In this document: positions 1 through 8,615 of the stretch, in pieces
Position numbering within the stretch: the first letter of the stretch is position 1
Layout of the letters: each line of letters begins with the position of its first letter
Assembly (NCBI GenBank): GCA_934636715.1
Contig: CAKUBE010000010.1
Coordinates: 4,146-68,145, forward strand
Length of the DNA stretch: 64,000 nt
Direction of reading: 5' to 3'
Origin: an uncultured Arachnia sp.
GTDB taxonomy: Bacteria > Actinomycetota > Actinomycetes > Propionibacteriales > Propionibacteriaceae
Notes under the pieces: generated by a model
Databases searched by the model: none
What the model was told of the DNA's origin: nothing
What the model saw: the letters and a program-made list of their open reading frames with translations, nothing else
Made by a program: the position numbers and the translations under genes

Positions 1-52
1 CGACGACGCGGGTGGGTTCGGCGGCGTAGGTGTGGGTGTAGTCAAGCTGCAT
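1..52 (-). CDS. N-terminal fragment of a DUF2505-like protein
   Basis: The first 17 codons of a gene read leftward out of the window, beginning at ATG (bases 52-50): MQLDYTHTYAAEPTRVV. The opening resembles the DUF2505 family, whose members begin with a short beta strand of the type M-x-hydrophobic-x-x-T-x-x-Y followed by a region with a SRPBCC-like look; that assignment is from memory of the family and rests on very few residues. It is divergent from the PHP phosphoesterase gene, with about 60 bases between the two starts. No function can be given. Confidence 0.4.
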   Translation of the reverse strand, partial: MQLDYTHTYAAEPTRVV

Positions 53-100
53 GCGCTGAAGAGTAGTCGTCCCCGGCCTCCGCGCAAGCATCCTTCCGCC

Positions 101-112
101 TAGGATGTGGCC
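101..112 (+). promoter_or_regulatory. Probable leaderless promoter (-10 TAGGAT) of the PHP gene
   Basis: TAGGAT lies at 101-106 and is followed by six bases and then ATG at 113, the spacing expected if transcription starts at or next to the start codon. There is no Shine-Dalgarno sequence before the ATG. A clear -35 box is not visible. The same TANNNT-N6/7-start layout recurs at several genes in this window. Confidence 0.45.
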
Positions 113-964
113 ATGAAGATCGACCTTCACACCCATTCCAGCGTTTCGGACGGCACGGATACTCCCACTGGTCTGGTGATGAAGGCGATGCAGGCCGGGC
201 TCGACGTGATCGCGCTCACCGACCACGACACGTTCGACGGCGTGGCGGAGGCCCAGGAGGCGGGCAAGCGCATCGGTGTGCGGGTCGTCGCGGGGATCGA
301 GATGTCCGCGGAGCACGGCGGCCGTTCGGTGCATCTCCTCGGCTATGGCTGCGACCCGTTCGACCGCACCCTCCTCGACGAGCTGACCCGCATCCGGGTG
401 GATCGCAGCGCGCGCATCCCGGAGATGGTCGAGCGGCTGACCGCGCTGGGCCTCGAGTTGACCCTCGACGACGTGCAGGCCGCGGCGAAGGGGGCACCCG
501 CCGTCGGGCGCCCGCACGTGGCCGACGCGCTCGTGGCGCGGGGCCACATCGAGCACCGGGATGAGGCCTTCGCCCATTGGATCGCCGACGACGGCCCCGC
601 CTACGTGAAGCGCTACGCCTGCCCGCTGGAGCGCGCCATCGACCTCATACACGGCGCCGGTGGCGTCGCCGTCATCGCGCACCCCTGGGCGCGCGGCGGC
701 CGCGAGTCGCTGTCGGCGCCCTACATCGAGCGGCTCGTCCACGAGCATGGGCTGGAGGGCATCGAGGTCGACCACCCGGACCACGACGAAGACACCCGCT
801 CGCTCCTGTTCGAGATGGGGGCCCGCCTGGGCCTCGTCCGGACCGGCTCCAGCGACTACCACGGGTTGGGGAAGAGGAACCACCCATTGGGCGCGAACCT
901 GACCCGCCCATCGGCCTTCCGTGACCTGATGTCGCGGATCAAGCGCCGCGGCGGCGTCGCCTGA
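113..964 (+). CDS. PHP-domain metal-dependent phosphoesterase (TrpH/YciV-like)
   Basis: A 283-residue protein of the polymerase-and-histidinol-phosphatase (PHP) fold. The metal-binding signature is intact: HTH at residues 6-8, TDHD at 36-39, a Glu in GIEMS at about 63, and later His residues in VIAHPW and SSDYHG. Length and domain layout fit the TrpH/YciV group, whose studied members hydrolyse nucleoside 3',5'-bisphosphates or trim short RNAs with divalent metals; the substrate here is inferred only. The ATG at 113 is preferred over an in-frame GTG at 107 because it places the first strand MKIDLHTH exactly at the start, as in the family, and because a TAGGAT box sits six bases upstream. The gene stands alone, 31 bases before the beta-galactosidase gene. 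Confidence 0.85.
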   Translation: MKIDLHTHSSVSDGTDTPTGLVMKAMQAGLDVIALTDHDTFDGVAEAQEAGKRIGVRVVAGIEMSAEHGGRSVHLLGYGCDPFDRTLLDELTRIRVDRSARIPEMVERLTALGLELTLDDVQAAAKGAPAVGRPHVADALVARGHIEHRDEAFAHWIADDGPAYVKRYACPLERAIDLIHGAGGVAVIAHPWARGGRESLSAPYIERLVHEHGLEGIEVDHPDHDEDTRSLLFEMGARLGLVRTGSSDYHGLGKRNHPLGANLTRPSAFRDLMSRIKRRGGVA

Positions 965-995
965 TCTGGGATCAGAGAACGTAGACAGGAGAGAC

Positions 996-3026
996 ATGGG
1001 TAACGCCTATCGGGGACTCGGAGTCGCCTACTACCCGGAGCACTGGGACCGGACGCTCTGGGAGGACGACGTCGCCCGCATGCTCGAGCACGGCCTCGAC
1101 ACGCTGCGCATCGCCGAGTTCGCTTGGGGGCTGCTGGAGCCCCACGACGGCACGTTCGAGATCGGCTACTTCGACGACTTCCTATCCATCTGCGAGCGGC
1201 TCCGGATGAAGGTGATCTTCTGCACCCCGACGGCGACCCCGCCGGTCTGGATGCAGCACGACCACCCCGGCATCCTCAACCGCGACCGCGAGGGCCACGC
1301 CTTCGACGGCCCGCGCCGCAACTACAGCTACAACTCGCCGCAGTACCGCGCCTTCTCGGAGCGCATCGTCGAGAGGCTCGCCGAGCGCTACGGGGCGCAC
1401 CCGGCGATCGTCGGCTGGCAGATCGACAACGAGCTCAACTGCGAGGTCGCCGAGTTCTTCGCCGACGGCGACCACGACGCGTTCCGCGCCTACCTGAAGG
1501 AGAGGTTCGGCACGCTCGACGCGCTGAACGAGGCGCTCGGCACCACCTTCTGGAGCCGCAGGTACAGCGACTGGGCGCAGGTGCGGCTGGCCGGGAAGGG
1601 GCTCTACGGTTCCGTCAACCCGCACCTCGAGCTGGAGGAGCGCCGCTTCTTCTCGCGCAGCGCCGTCGGGTTCACGAGGATGCAGACCGACATCCTCCGT
1701 CGTCACCTCGCCGACGGCGTGTGGATCACCACCAACGGCCTCTTCCCCAACCTCGACTACGACGCCCTGATCGCCGACGGCGGTCTCGACTTCATCACCT
1801 TCGACTCGTACCCGAACTTCGCGCACGACGTGAACCATCGCCCCGCCGACGGCGACCTCCTCGACCGCAAGTGGAGCTGGAACCTCGCTTGGACCCGCTC
1901 GATCTCCCCGACCTTCGGGATCATGGAGCAGCAGGCGGGCGCCCACGGCTGGACCAACAGGATGGAGGCGCCGATGCCGAAGCCCGGGCAGCTGCGCCTC
2001 TGGAGCCTGCAGTCCGTGGCGCACGGCGCCGACATGGTGAGCTACTTCCGCTGGCGGACCAGCCCCATGGGCCTGGAGATCTACTGGCACGGCCTGAACG
2101 ACTACGCCAACACGCCGAACCGGCGCCTCGCGGAGCTGAAGGGCTTCGCTCGGGAGTGGGGCGCGCTCGCCGCCGTCAAGCACGCTGTCTACGAGGCGCG
2201 GGTCGCCGTGCTCAAGGACTATGACAACGAGTACGACGCGTCGCTCGACGACTGGCACGGCCGGGTCGCGCGGGCGAGCGACGACGCCTGGTTTCGCGCG
2301 ACGCAGGCCTCGCACACGCCCTGCGACTTCGTGTACCTGGGCGCCGCGACGCCCGAGCGGCTGGCCGGGTACGACCTGCTGGTCTACCCGCACGCCGCGA
2401 TCATGACGCCGGGGGTCTCGGACCTGCTGCGCGGCTACGTGGAGGGCGGCGGCACGCTCGTGTTCGGCGCCCGCACGGGGTACAAGGACGAGAGCGGGCG
2501 GTGCCCGATGCGTCCGATGCCGGGCCTCGTCGGCGAGTGGGCCGGGGTCACCGTCGACGACTACACGTTGGTCGGCCGCGACACCGCGGACATGACCGTC
2601 GACTGGGACGGCACCGAACTTCCGGCGCCGGTGTTCAACGAGGTACTCCGCTCGGCCGACGGCGGGGTCGAGGTGCTCGCGCGGTTCACGCAGGACTACT
2701 ACGCGGGCGTGCCCGCACTGACCCGCCGACGGGTGGGTGCAGGCGTCGTCTACTACGTGGGCTCCTGCTTCAGTGAGGAGCTGGCGGACCATCTGCTGGA
2801 GGTCTGCGGCGTGCGCAGCCCACTCGCGGAGGTCGTCGACGCGCCGGCATCGGTGGAACTCGCGGTCCGAGGCGGCGAAGGCGGCCGCTACCTGTTCCTG
2901 CTGAATTACCCCGCTCAGGAGGCCCGCGTCGAACTCAAGCGCCCGGTCGTCGACCTGTTCACGGGCGAGACCGCGTCCGGCGAGATCGTACTCCCGCCTT
3001 ACGGGGTCCTGGTCGCGAGGCTGTGA
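996..3026 (+). CDS. GH42 family beta-galactosidase
   Basis: A 676-residue glycoside hydrolase family 42 enzyme, the usual length for the family. It starts with the typical LGVAYYPEHW strand of the TIM barrel. The acid/base Glu is E146 in GWQIDNEL and the nucleophile Glu is E311 in GIMEQQAG; both are inside their conserved contexts. A trimerisation (GATase-like) domain follows from about residue 390, and a small beta domain ends the protein at LPPYGVLVARL. There is no signal peptide, so the enzyme is cytoplasmic and probably cleaves imported galactosides. The start ATG has AGGAG seven bases upstream. No sugar transporter or LacI regulator adjoins it, so its substrate (lactose, galacto- or arabinogalacto-oligosaccharide) cannot be told. 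The next gene converges on it with only four bases between the stops. Confidence 0.93.
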   Translation: MGNAYRGLGVAYYPEHWDRTLWEDDVARMLEHGLDTLRIAEFAWGLLEPHDGTFEIGYFDDFLSICERLRMKVIFCTPTATPPVWMQHDHPGILNRDREGHAFDGPRRNYSYNSPQYRAFSERIVERLAERYGAHPAIVGWQIDNELNCEVAEFFADGDHDAFRAYLKERFGTLDALNEALGTTFWSRRYSDWAQVRLAGKGLYGSVNPHLELEERRFFSRSAVGFTRMQTDILRRHLADGVWITTNGLFPNLDYDALIADGGLDFITFDSYPNFAHDVNHRPADGDLLDRKWSWNLAWTRSISPTFGIMEQQAGAHGWTNRMEAPMPKPGQLRLWSLQSVAHGADMVSYFRWRTSPMGLEIYWHGLNDYANTPNRRLAELKGFAREWGALAAVKHAVYEARVAVLKDYDNEYDASLDDWHGRVARASDDAWFRATQASHTPCDFVYLGAATPERLAGYDLLVYPHAAIMTPGVSDLLRGYVEGGGTLVFGARTGYKDESGRCPMRPMPGLVGEWAGVTVDDYTLVGRDTADMTVDWDGTELPAPVFNEVLRSADGGVEVLARFTQDYYAGVPALTRRRVGAGVVYYVGSCFSEELADHLLEVCGVRSPLAEVVDAPASVELAVRGGEGGRYLFLLNYPAQEARVELKRPVVDLFTGETASGEIVLPPYGVLVARL

Positions 3027-3030
3027 TCGT

Positions 3031-4029
3031 TCAGCGGAGGCCGATGACCACGCCGTCGGCGTTGAATGCCATGCGGGTCGTGGACTCCGGGGTGCTGATC
3101 AGGACGGTGAGGGCCTCGTCGTAGCGGGGCGGCGGGGTCCGGATGGTGACGTCGCCGGCCGACTGGGCCGCGAGCAGGCGCGCGACCGCGTCGGCCAGGG
3201 CGTCGGAGATGAGGGGGCGTTCGTCGTCGGGATGACCCATGAGGTGCACGCCGACGCCGCGCTCGCGGGCGCTCCTGATCGCTCGGGGAAGCCCGGAGGC
3301 CTGGAGCCGCGGGACACGGATGCGGTCCCTGATCGCGGCCTCGGTCACGGCCAACTCGTCGAGCGCGGCCCTGTCCAGCGGGACGCCGTCGCGCAACGCG
3401 GTCAGTAGCGGGAGCACTTCATGGCGGACCAGTGCGAGCTCGGCGGCGGCGAGCCGGGCGGACTCCTGGGCGACCTGCGCGGCGAGGGTGGAGCGGGCCT
3501 CGGCCCGGCGGTGGGCGCGCTCGCGGTTCACGATCCGGACGAGCAGGAGACGGCAGAGGAAGCCGACACCCGCGACGCTGGCATTGACGACGAGGTGCAC
3601 CCCGACCTCGGCGGCGGCGGTCTGGGTGTACATGCCCCAGGCCACGATCTCGGCGAGCATCCCTGCGGCGCCGATCGCCGCGGCCGCCAGGTTTCCGCGG
3701 ATCGCCAGCAACGCGAGGATGAACGCGGTGAGACCGGCCAGCGCCGCGCGCGGCTCGACGGTGTCCAGGAGCAGCGCGAGCCCGGTGGCCATCAGGGTGG
3801 CGACGACGGTGGCGCCGGCCCGCGGAGGGGAGAGCGGCCGGGTGTTCTGCGTCGTGAGGAACAGGATCGAGACGAGCGCGGCGACGTACGCGACGAACGA
3901 CCACGGGGCGGCATGCCCGACGAAGCCGGAGAGCATGCCGTTGACGACGTGCGCCACCCAGGCGAGCACCAGCCCGTACCTGACGAGCGGCGTGCCGAGC
4001 CCCGTGGGGATCACTCCTGCCGTGACCAT
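3031..4029 (-). CDS. Membrane sensor protein, degenerate histidine-kinase-like partner
   Basis: A 332-residue protein with about five or six hydrophobic segments in the first 160 residues, then an Arg/Ala-rich coiled segment (about residues 165-215) containing the motif ALVRHEVLPLL, and a C-terminal soluble part. The layout resembles the membrane and dimerisation parts of NarL-type sensor kinases, but I see no ATP-binding G boxes (no DxGxG, no GxGL), so kinase activity is unlikely. The gene overlaps the upstream sensor kinase gene by 19 bases, so the two are cotranscribed and probably act as a pair. No response regulator follows; the next gene converges. It could be a modulator of the kinase rather than an enzyme. 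Function unknown. Confidence 0.7.
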   Translation of the reverse strand: MVTAGVIPTGLGTPLVRYGLVLAWVAHVVNGMLSGFVGHAAPWSFVAYVAALVSILFLTTQNTRPLSPPRAGATVVATLMATGLALLLDTVEPRAALAGLTAFILALLAIRGNLAAAAIGAAGMLAEIVAWGMYTQTAAAEVGVHLVVNASVAGVGFLCRLLLVRIVNRERAHRRAEARSTLAAQVAQESARLAAAELALVRHEVLPLLTALRDGVPLDRAALDELAVTEAAIRDRIRVPRLQASGLPRAIRSARERGVGVHLMGHPDDERPLISDALADAVARLLAAQSAGDVTIRTPPPRYDEALTVLISTPESTTRMAFNADGVVIGLR

Positions 4030-5159
4030 GCGATCCTCACCTCCGTTCCGGTGCCGAGCGAACTCACGACCGAGGCCGCACCGCCGACATCCCGGACGCG
4101 GGCGACGATGCTGTCTCTCACCCCGAGGCGCTCGGCAGGCACCGCATCGGGATCGAAGCCCGGTCCCGTGTCCCGCACGAGCATCTCGACGCCGTCGTCG
4201 TCCACCCTGGCCGCGATCGCGCGCCGGGCGAGAGGGGCGTGCCGCACGCTGTTGCGCAGCGCCTCCAGCGACGCATCCTCGACGGCGGTGGCGACGTGTC
4301 GGGGGAGGCCTTCCCTGTCGTCGACGTCCATCTCGATGTCACAGGTTGGATCGATGCGTCGCCAGGCCTCGCTCCAGCGACGCCCGAGGTTGCGCTGCTC
4401 GTCGTCCGCGTCGTCGGACTCGCCCTCGGAGGGGAGCGTCAACAGTTCGAGCGCGGCCCCGGCTCCGGCGCGGAGCGTGTCGGGTCTCGCGCCGCCGAGC
4501 AGCATCGCGGCGTTGAGGACGGAGAGCACGTGATCGTGCACGAGGAGCGAGAGCCGGCGTCGGCGGTCGGCCTCCGCCAACGAGCGGACGCGCTGCTCCT
4601 CGGCCTTCTCGGCGCGCTGCTCGGAGTCGTGCAGCGCGCGAAACCTCAGGCGCAGCGCGAGGAAGAGGACCGTGAAGCCGACCCCGCTGACCCGCAGCGG
4701 GATCTGGACGGCCAGATCGTGCGGGATCTCGCCGAGGAACACGAGCGCCGAGACGCCCGGGAGCGTTCCGATCGCCACCGGCCCGATGAACGCGTGTGCC
4801 GGCCGTCGCACGGCCAGGGCGAGAAAGGCGTACGCGGTCCAGTCCATCGTCCACGGCCAGGGGCTCTGATCGCCGAGAAATCCCGACGGCGCGAACGCGG
4901 TGGCACCGAGCAGCCCGAGGCCGAAGGAGATGGCGAACCAGGCGCAGCGGAGCACGCGCAGCGGCAACACGCGGCCTAATGCGGCGAGGGTCACGATCAG
5001 CGCGGCGAGCGCGAGCCCGGCAACGTTCCACCACAGAGGATGGCCCGAGCTGGCCCGGAAGGCGGGATAGGTGGAGATCGCCAGTTGCACGACTCCGACG
5101 AGCGCGACCACCCAGCCCAGTTGGCGTTCGACGGGGCCAGCAGACACCATCGGCCTCAT
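4011..5159 (-). CDS. Membrane-bound NarL-type sensor histidine kinase
   Basis: A protein of about 383 residues. The first 190 residues hold five or six membrane segments. A coiled region follows (LRFRALHDSEQRAEKAEEQ), then LLVHDHVLSVLNAA, whose His is the probable phosphoacceptor in a HisKA_3-like helix. The ATPase domain has an N box (EALRNSVRHA), a D box (VRDTGPGFDPD), a short lid with RLGVRDSI, and a final GTGTEVRIAW. This is the usual architecture of DesK/NarL-class kinases. Two starts are possible: ATG at 5159 (used here) and ATG at 5150, the latter with GAGG close upstream. The gene is divergent from gntK and overlaps the following degenerate partner by 19 bases. No response regulator gene is adjacent, so the pathway cannot be named. 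Confidence 0.78.
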   Translation of the reverse strand: MRPMVSAGPVERQLGWVVALVGVVQLAISTYPAFRASSGHPLWWNVAGLALAALIVTLAALGRVLPLRVLRCAWFAISFGLGLLGATAFAPSGFLGDQSPWPWTMDWTAYAFLALAVRRPAHAFIGPVAIGTLPGVSALVFLGEIPHDLAVQIPLRVSGVGFTVLFLALRLRFRALHDSEQRAEKAEEQRVRSLAEADRRRRLSLLVHDHVLSVLNAAMLLGGARPDTLRAGAGAALELLTLPSEGESDDADDEQRNLGRRWSEAWRRIDPTCDIEMDVDDREGLPRHVATAVEDASLEALRNSVRHAPLARRAIAARVDDDGVEMLVRDTGPGFDPDAVPAERLGVRDSIVARVRDVGGAASVVSSLGTGTEVRIAWSRQE

Positions 5160-5180
5160 GGCCCGAGCGTATCCGACACG

Positions 5181-5210
5181 TTGTGAACTGTCTGCGGATG
5201 CCCGTAATAG
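5181..5210 (+). promoter_or_regulatory. Putative gntK promoter
   Basis: TTGTGA (5181-5186) and TAATAG (5205-5210) are separated by 18 bases, a reasonable sigma-70 type pair. Transcription would start near 5217, leaving a leader of about 40 bases to the gntK ATG at 5257. The same stretch must also hold the divergent promoter of the sensor kinase gene. Confidence 0.4.
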
Positions 5211-5256
5211 GGTCTGTGCGAAAGCGGCGGCGCTGAGGGAAATCGGAAGGAGCAAG

Positions 5257-5904
5257 ATGAGCAACGAGCATCTCGTGGTGATGGGCGTCGCAGGCTGCGG
5301 CAAGTCCACCGTCGCCGAAGAGCTGAGGAACCGACTGGGTTGGGAGTTCGCCGAAGGCGACGACTTCCACCCCGAGGCCAACATCGCCAAGATGAGTTCC
5401 GGTACGCCGCTCACCGATGAGGATCGGTGGCCGTGGCTGGACCTGATCGCCGAATGGACCGCCGAGCAGGATGCGGCGGGCAGATCCACCATCGTCACCT
5501 GCTCCGCGCTGCGAAGGGTCTATCGCGACCGGCTTCGCAACGCCCCCGGCCGGACGCTGTTCGTCCACCTCGTCGGCTCCCCGGAACTGCTGGAACACCG
5601 GCTGTCCTCGCGCTCCGGCCACTTCATGCCGCCCACGCTGCTGCCGTCGCAGCTCGCGACCCTCGAGCCGCTGGAGTCCGACGAGGAGGGGGTCGCGCTC
5701 GACATCGCCCGCCCCGTCTCGGATCTAGCCCAGTCGGCGATCGACCAGCTGCACCTCGCGACGACTCGGCACGAGTTGCTCGGCGAGGAGTTGCTGCGCT
5801 ACGAGCGGGAGCGCGGCTCGATCGATCCGGTTGCTATCGACGCCGCCGAGGCAGAGATGTACGGCGAGGTCCACAAGGGGAGCGGCGGCGTGGCGACGGT
5901 CTAG
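5257..5904 (+). CDS. gntK: Gluconokinase with an unusual C-terminal extension
   Basis: A 215-residue P-loop kinase that phosphorylates gluconate to 6-phosphogluconate, feeding the pentose phosphate pathway. The Walker A loop is GVAGCGKST (residues 10-18); the substrate region GDDFHPEANIAKM and the signature SALRRVYRDRLR are typical of the GntK family, as is SRSGHFMP. Usual members end near residue 165-170. Here about 45 extra residues follow (from HLATTRHELLGEE to the end, rich in Glu and Arg), with no family I recognise. The ATG is well supported by GGAAGGAG seven bases upstream. No gluconate permease or GntR regulator adjoins the gene. Confidence 0.9.
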   Translation: MSNEHLVVMGVAGCGKSTVAEELRNRLGWEFAEGDDFHPEANIAKMSSGTPLTDEDRWPWLDLIAEWTAEQDAAGRSTIVTCSALRRVYRDRLRNAPGRTLFVHLVGSPELLEHRLSSRSGHFMPPTLLPSQLATLEPLESDEEGVALDIARPVSDLAQSAIDQLHLATTRHELLGEELLRYERERGSIDPVAIDAAEAEMYGEVHKGSGGVATV

Positions 5905-5971
5905 CGTCGTCCAGGGGCCGGGCGGGCGTTGGTAGACTGCTCGCGTTTTGCCGAGCACGAAGGTTGGACCG

Positions 5972-7063
5972 ATGTCTGAGACCCACAGCACCCTTGACGC
6001 CGACGCCTCGCTGGCGCGCTCGACCGCGCGCAGCTTGGAGATCGAGGCCGCGGTGGAGAAGGACCCGTCGAGGTTCCGGATCCTGACCGGCGATCGGCCC
6101 ACCGGCAACCTGCACATCGGCCACTACTTCGGCTCGCTGCAGAACCGCGTCGCGCTCGCGCGCAAGGGCGTCGAGACCATGGTGCTCATCGCCGACTACC
6201 AGGTGATCACGGACCGCGACGGCGTCGGCCCCATCCGCGAGCGCGTCTACTCTCTGCTCACCGACTACCTCGCCGCCGGGCTCGACCCGGAGAAGGTCAC
6301 GATCTTCACCCACTCCTCGGTGCCCGGGCTGAACCAGCTCATGCTGCCGTTCCTGTCGATCGTCACCGACGCCGAGCTGCGCAGGAACCCCACGGTAAAG
6401 GCGGAACTCGACGACACCGGCGACCGCCCGATGTCTGGCCTCATGCTCACCTATCCGGTGCACCAGGCCGCCGACATCCTGTTCTGCAAGGCCAACCTCG
6501 TGCCGGTCGGCAAGGACCAGCTGCCGCACCTCGAGCAGGCGCGCGTGATCGCCCGCCGCTTCGACGAACGCTACGGCCGCGTCGACGCGGGCCGTCCCGT
6601 CTTCCCGGAGCCGGAGGCGCTGCTCAGCAAGTCGGGCACCATCCTCGGCCTCGACGGAACGAAGATGAGCAAGTCGAAGGGCAACACCATCGAGCTCGGC
6701 ATGACCGCCGATGAGACGGCGAAGCTGATCAAGCGCGCGGTGACGGACTCCGACCGTCACATCACCTACGATCCCGAGCGCCGTCCCGAGGTGTCGAACC
6801 TCGTCAACCTCGCCGCCATCTGCCTCGACCGCGATCCGGTCGCCGTTGCCGACGAGATCGGCGACGGCGGGGGCGGCGGCCTGAAGAAGCTCGTCACCGC
6901 CGCGGTCAACAACTACTTCGCGCCGCTGCGCGCACGTCGTTCGGAGATCGCCGCCGACCCCGGCTACCTCGAGGGCGTGCTCGCCGCGGGCAATGCGAAG
7001 GCGAACGAGATCGCGGACCAGACCCTCGACGAGGTCCGGTCCGCGATGCAGATGAAGTACTAA
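5972..7063 (+). CDS. trpS: Tryptophanyl-tRNA synthetase
   Basis: A 363-residue class I aminoacyl-tRNA synthetase that charges tRNA-Trp. The HIGH motif is HIGH at residues 48-51 (in GNLHIGHYFGS) and the KMSKS loop is at 231-235 (GTKMSKSKGN). The tryptophan-pocket and dimer motifs SGLMLTYPVHQAADIL and GKDQLPHLEQAR are present. An N-terminal tail of about 35 residues precedes the Rossmann fold. The ATG at 5972 is preferred over an in-frame TTG at 5948. A TAGACT hexamer at 5933-5938 may be the -10 box. The gene overlaps the convergent DEAD helicase gene by four bases at the stop codons, so no room is left for a terminator between them. Confidence 0.95.
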   Translation: MSETHSTLDADASLARSTARSLEIEAAVEKDPSRFRILTGDRPTGNLHIGHYFGSLQNRVALARKGVETMVLIADYQVITDRDGVGPIRERVYSLLTDYLAAGLDPEKVTIFTHSSVPGLNQLMLPFLSIVTDAELRRNPTVKAELDDTGDRPMSGLMLTYPVHQAADILFCKANLVPVGKDQLPHLEQARVIARRFDERYGRVDAGRPVFPEPEALLSKSGTILGLDGTKMSKSKGNTIELGMTADETAKLIKRAVTDSDRHITYDPERRPEVSNLVNLAAICLDRDPVAVADEIGDGGGGGLKKLVTAAVNNYFAPLRARRSEIAADPGYLEGVLAAGNAKANEIADQTLDEVRSAMQMKY

Positions 7064-8514
7064 GACTCCTTGGGAACCTCCACGCCCCCGCGGGTGCGGC
7101 GACGACGACGGCGCGGCTTCGCCGCCTGCTCGCCCGTGGTCTCGGCCGGGTGGTCCCCGGCGCCCTCGGTCGAGCGACGCGAGCGCCGACGACGGCCGCC
7201 CTCGCCGGAGCGCTCTGAGGAACCCGAGCGGCGTCGTTCTTCCTTCTCGATGCGCTCGGCTCGGCGCTCGGCGGAGCGGTCCTTGGTCCCAGGCAGACGG
7301 CCCTTCGTGCCCGCGGGGATGCCGAGGTCGGTGAACAGGTGCGGAGACGTCGAATAGGTCTCCACCAGCTCGCCCAGGTCCAGATTCAAGGCCTGGTTGA
7401 TGAGCTTCCAGCGGTGCAGGTCCGCCCAGTCGACCAGCGTCACGGCGACGCCGGTGTTGCCCGCGCGACCGGTGCGGCCGATCCGGTGGACGTAGGTGGC
7501 GTCGTTGTCCGGGCACTCGTAGTTGATCACGTGGCTGACGCCGGTGATGTCGATGCCGCGGGCCGCGACGTCGGTGGCGACGAGCACCGAGACCGAGCCG
7601 GAGCGGAACTTCTTCAACGCCCGCTCGCGGGCCTGCTGGTTGAGATCGCCGTGGATGGCGGCGGCCGGGAAGCCGCGGTCGACCAGCTCGTCGGTCAGGC
7701 GCTGCGCCGCGCGCTTGGTGCGGCAGAAGATCATGACCTTCGTCGTCTCGGTGCCCTGCAGGAGGCGGCCCACGATCTCGGGCTTGTCGAGGTCGTGCGC
7801 CTGGTAGACGAACTGCGTGATGTCCGGAACCGTCATCTGGGCGTCGTGGCCCTCGGCGCGGATGTTGATCGGCTTGTTCAGCGTGGCGCGGGCCAGGGCG
7901 AGGATCGGCGGCGGCATCGTCGCGGAGAACAGCATCGTCTGGCGCGAGGCCGGGGTCTTGCGAAGGAGCCGCTCGATGTCCGGCAGGAAGCCGAGGTCGA
8001 GCATCTCGTCGGCCTCGTCGAGGACGAGGACCTGGATCTCGCTGAGGTCGAGCGCGCCGCGGTCGGCGAGGTCGAGGAGGCGTCCGGGGGTGCCGACCGC
8101 GATGTCGATGCCCTTTTCGAGGGTGTTCAGCTGCTCGTCGTAACCGGTGCCGCCGTAGATGGTGAGCACGCGCATCTTGAGGTGGGCGCCGGCGACGTCG
8201 AGGTCGCGGCCCACCTGCAGCGCCAGCTCGCGCGTGGGGCAGACGATCAGCGCGCGCGGCTTGCCGTGCGTCGGCTTCACGCCGTCGGAGAGCGTGACCA
8301 TGCGGTGCAGCAGGCTCACGCCGAACGCGAGGGTCTTGCCGGTGCCCGTGCGGGCCTGGCCGATCAGGTCGGTGCCGCTGAGCGCCAGGGGAATGGCGAG
8401 GGCTTGGATGGTGAAGGGGTGCACGATGCCCACCTCGGCAAGGGCCGAGGTGATGGACTCGTGCACACCCAGGTCGGCAAACGTCTCGTCGGCCGAAATC
8501 TCGTTGTCGCTCAG
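7060..8514 (-). CDS. RhlE-like DEAD-box RNA helicase, probable CTG start
   Basis: An ATP-dependent RNA helicase of about 484 residues. Motifs in order: Q motif FADLG...HPFTIQ, Walker A ARTGTGKT, PTRELALQ, DEAD in VLDEADEML, SAT in FSATMP, and HRIGRTGRAG in motif VI. The C-terminal 80 residues form a basic Arg/Lys/Glu tail ending in RRRRRRTRGG, likely an RNA-binding tether. The first ATG/GTG/TTG in frame (GTG at 8466) would cut off the F of the Q motif; the only upstream candidate is CTG at 8514, with AGAGGAG ten bases before it, giving LSDNEISADETFADLG. I therefore use CTG. Such helicases assist ribosome assembly and RNA decay, especially in the cold. The gene converges with trpS. Confidence 0.9.
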   Translation of the reverse strand: MSDNEISADETFADLGVHESITSALAEVGIVHPFTIQALAIPLALSGTDLIGQARTGTGKTLAFGVSLLHRMVTLSDGVKPTHGKPRALIVCPTRELALQVGRDLDVAGAHLKMRVLTIYGGTGYDEQLNTLEKGIDIAVGTPGRLLDLADRGALDLSEIQVLVLDEADEMLDLGFLPDIERLLRKTPASRQTMLFSATMPPPILALARATLNKPINIRAEGHDAQMTVPDITQFVYQAHDLDKPEIVGRLLQGTETTKVMIFCRTKRAAQRLTDELVDRGFPAAAIHGDLNQQARERALKKFRSGSVSVLVATDVAARGIDITGVSHVINYECPDNDATYVHRIGRTGRAGNTGVAVTLVDWADLHRWKLINQALNLDLGELVETYSTSPHLFTDLGIPAGTKGRLPGTKDRSAERRAERIEKEERRRSGSSERSGEGGRRRRSRRSTEGAGDHPAETTGEQAAKPRRRRRRTRGGVEVPKES

Positions 8515-8615
8515 GGTTCTCTCACTCCTCTGAGATGGAACTCACGGCGCGCAGGGCGCAGCCGGAGTCGGGCGCTGTCGGCCCGCCAAGGAGCGAGTCT
8601 ATCGCAGGGGCGTGA

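Noticed and set aside
5905..5971. Region before trpS considered as a T-box or tryptophan attenuator
   Set aside because: Only about 67 bases are available, with no Trp codons in a leader frame, no T-box motif and no terminator hairpin.
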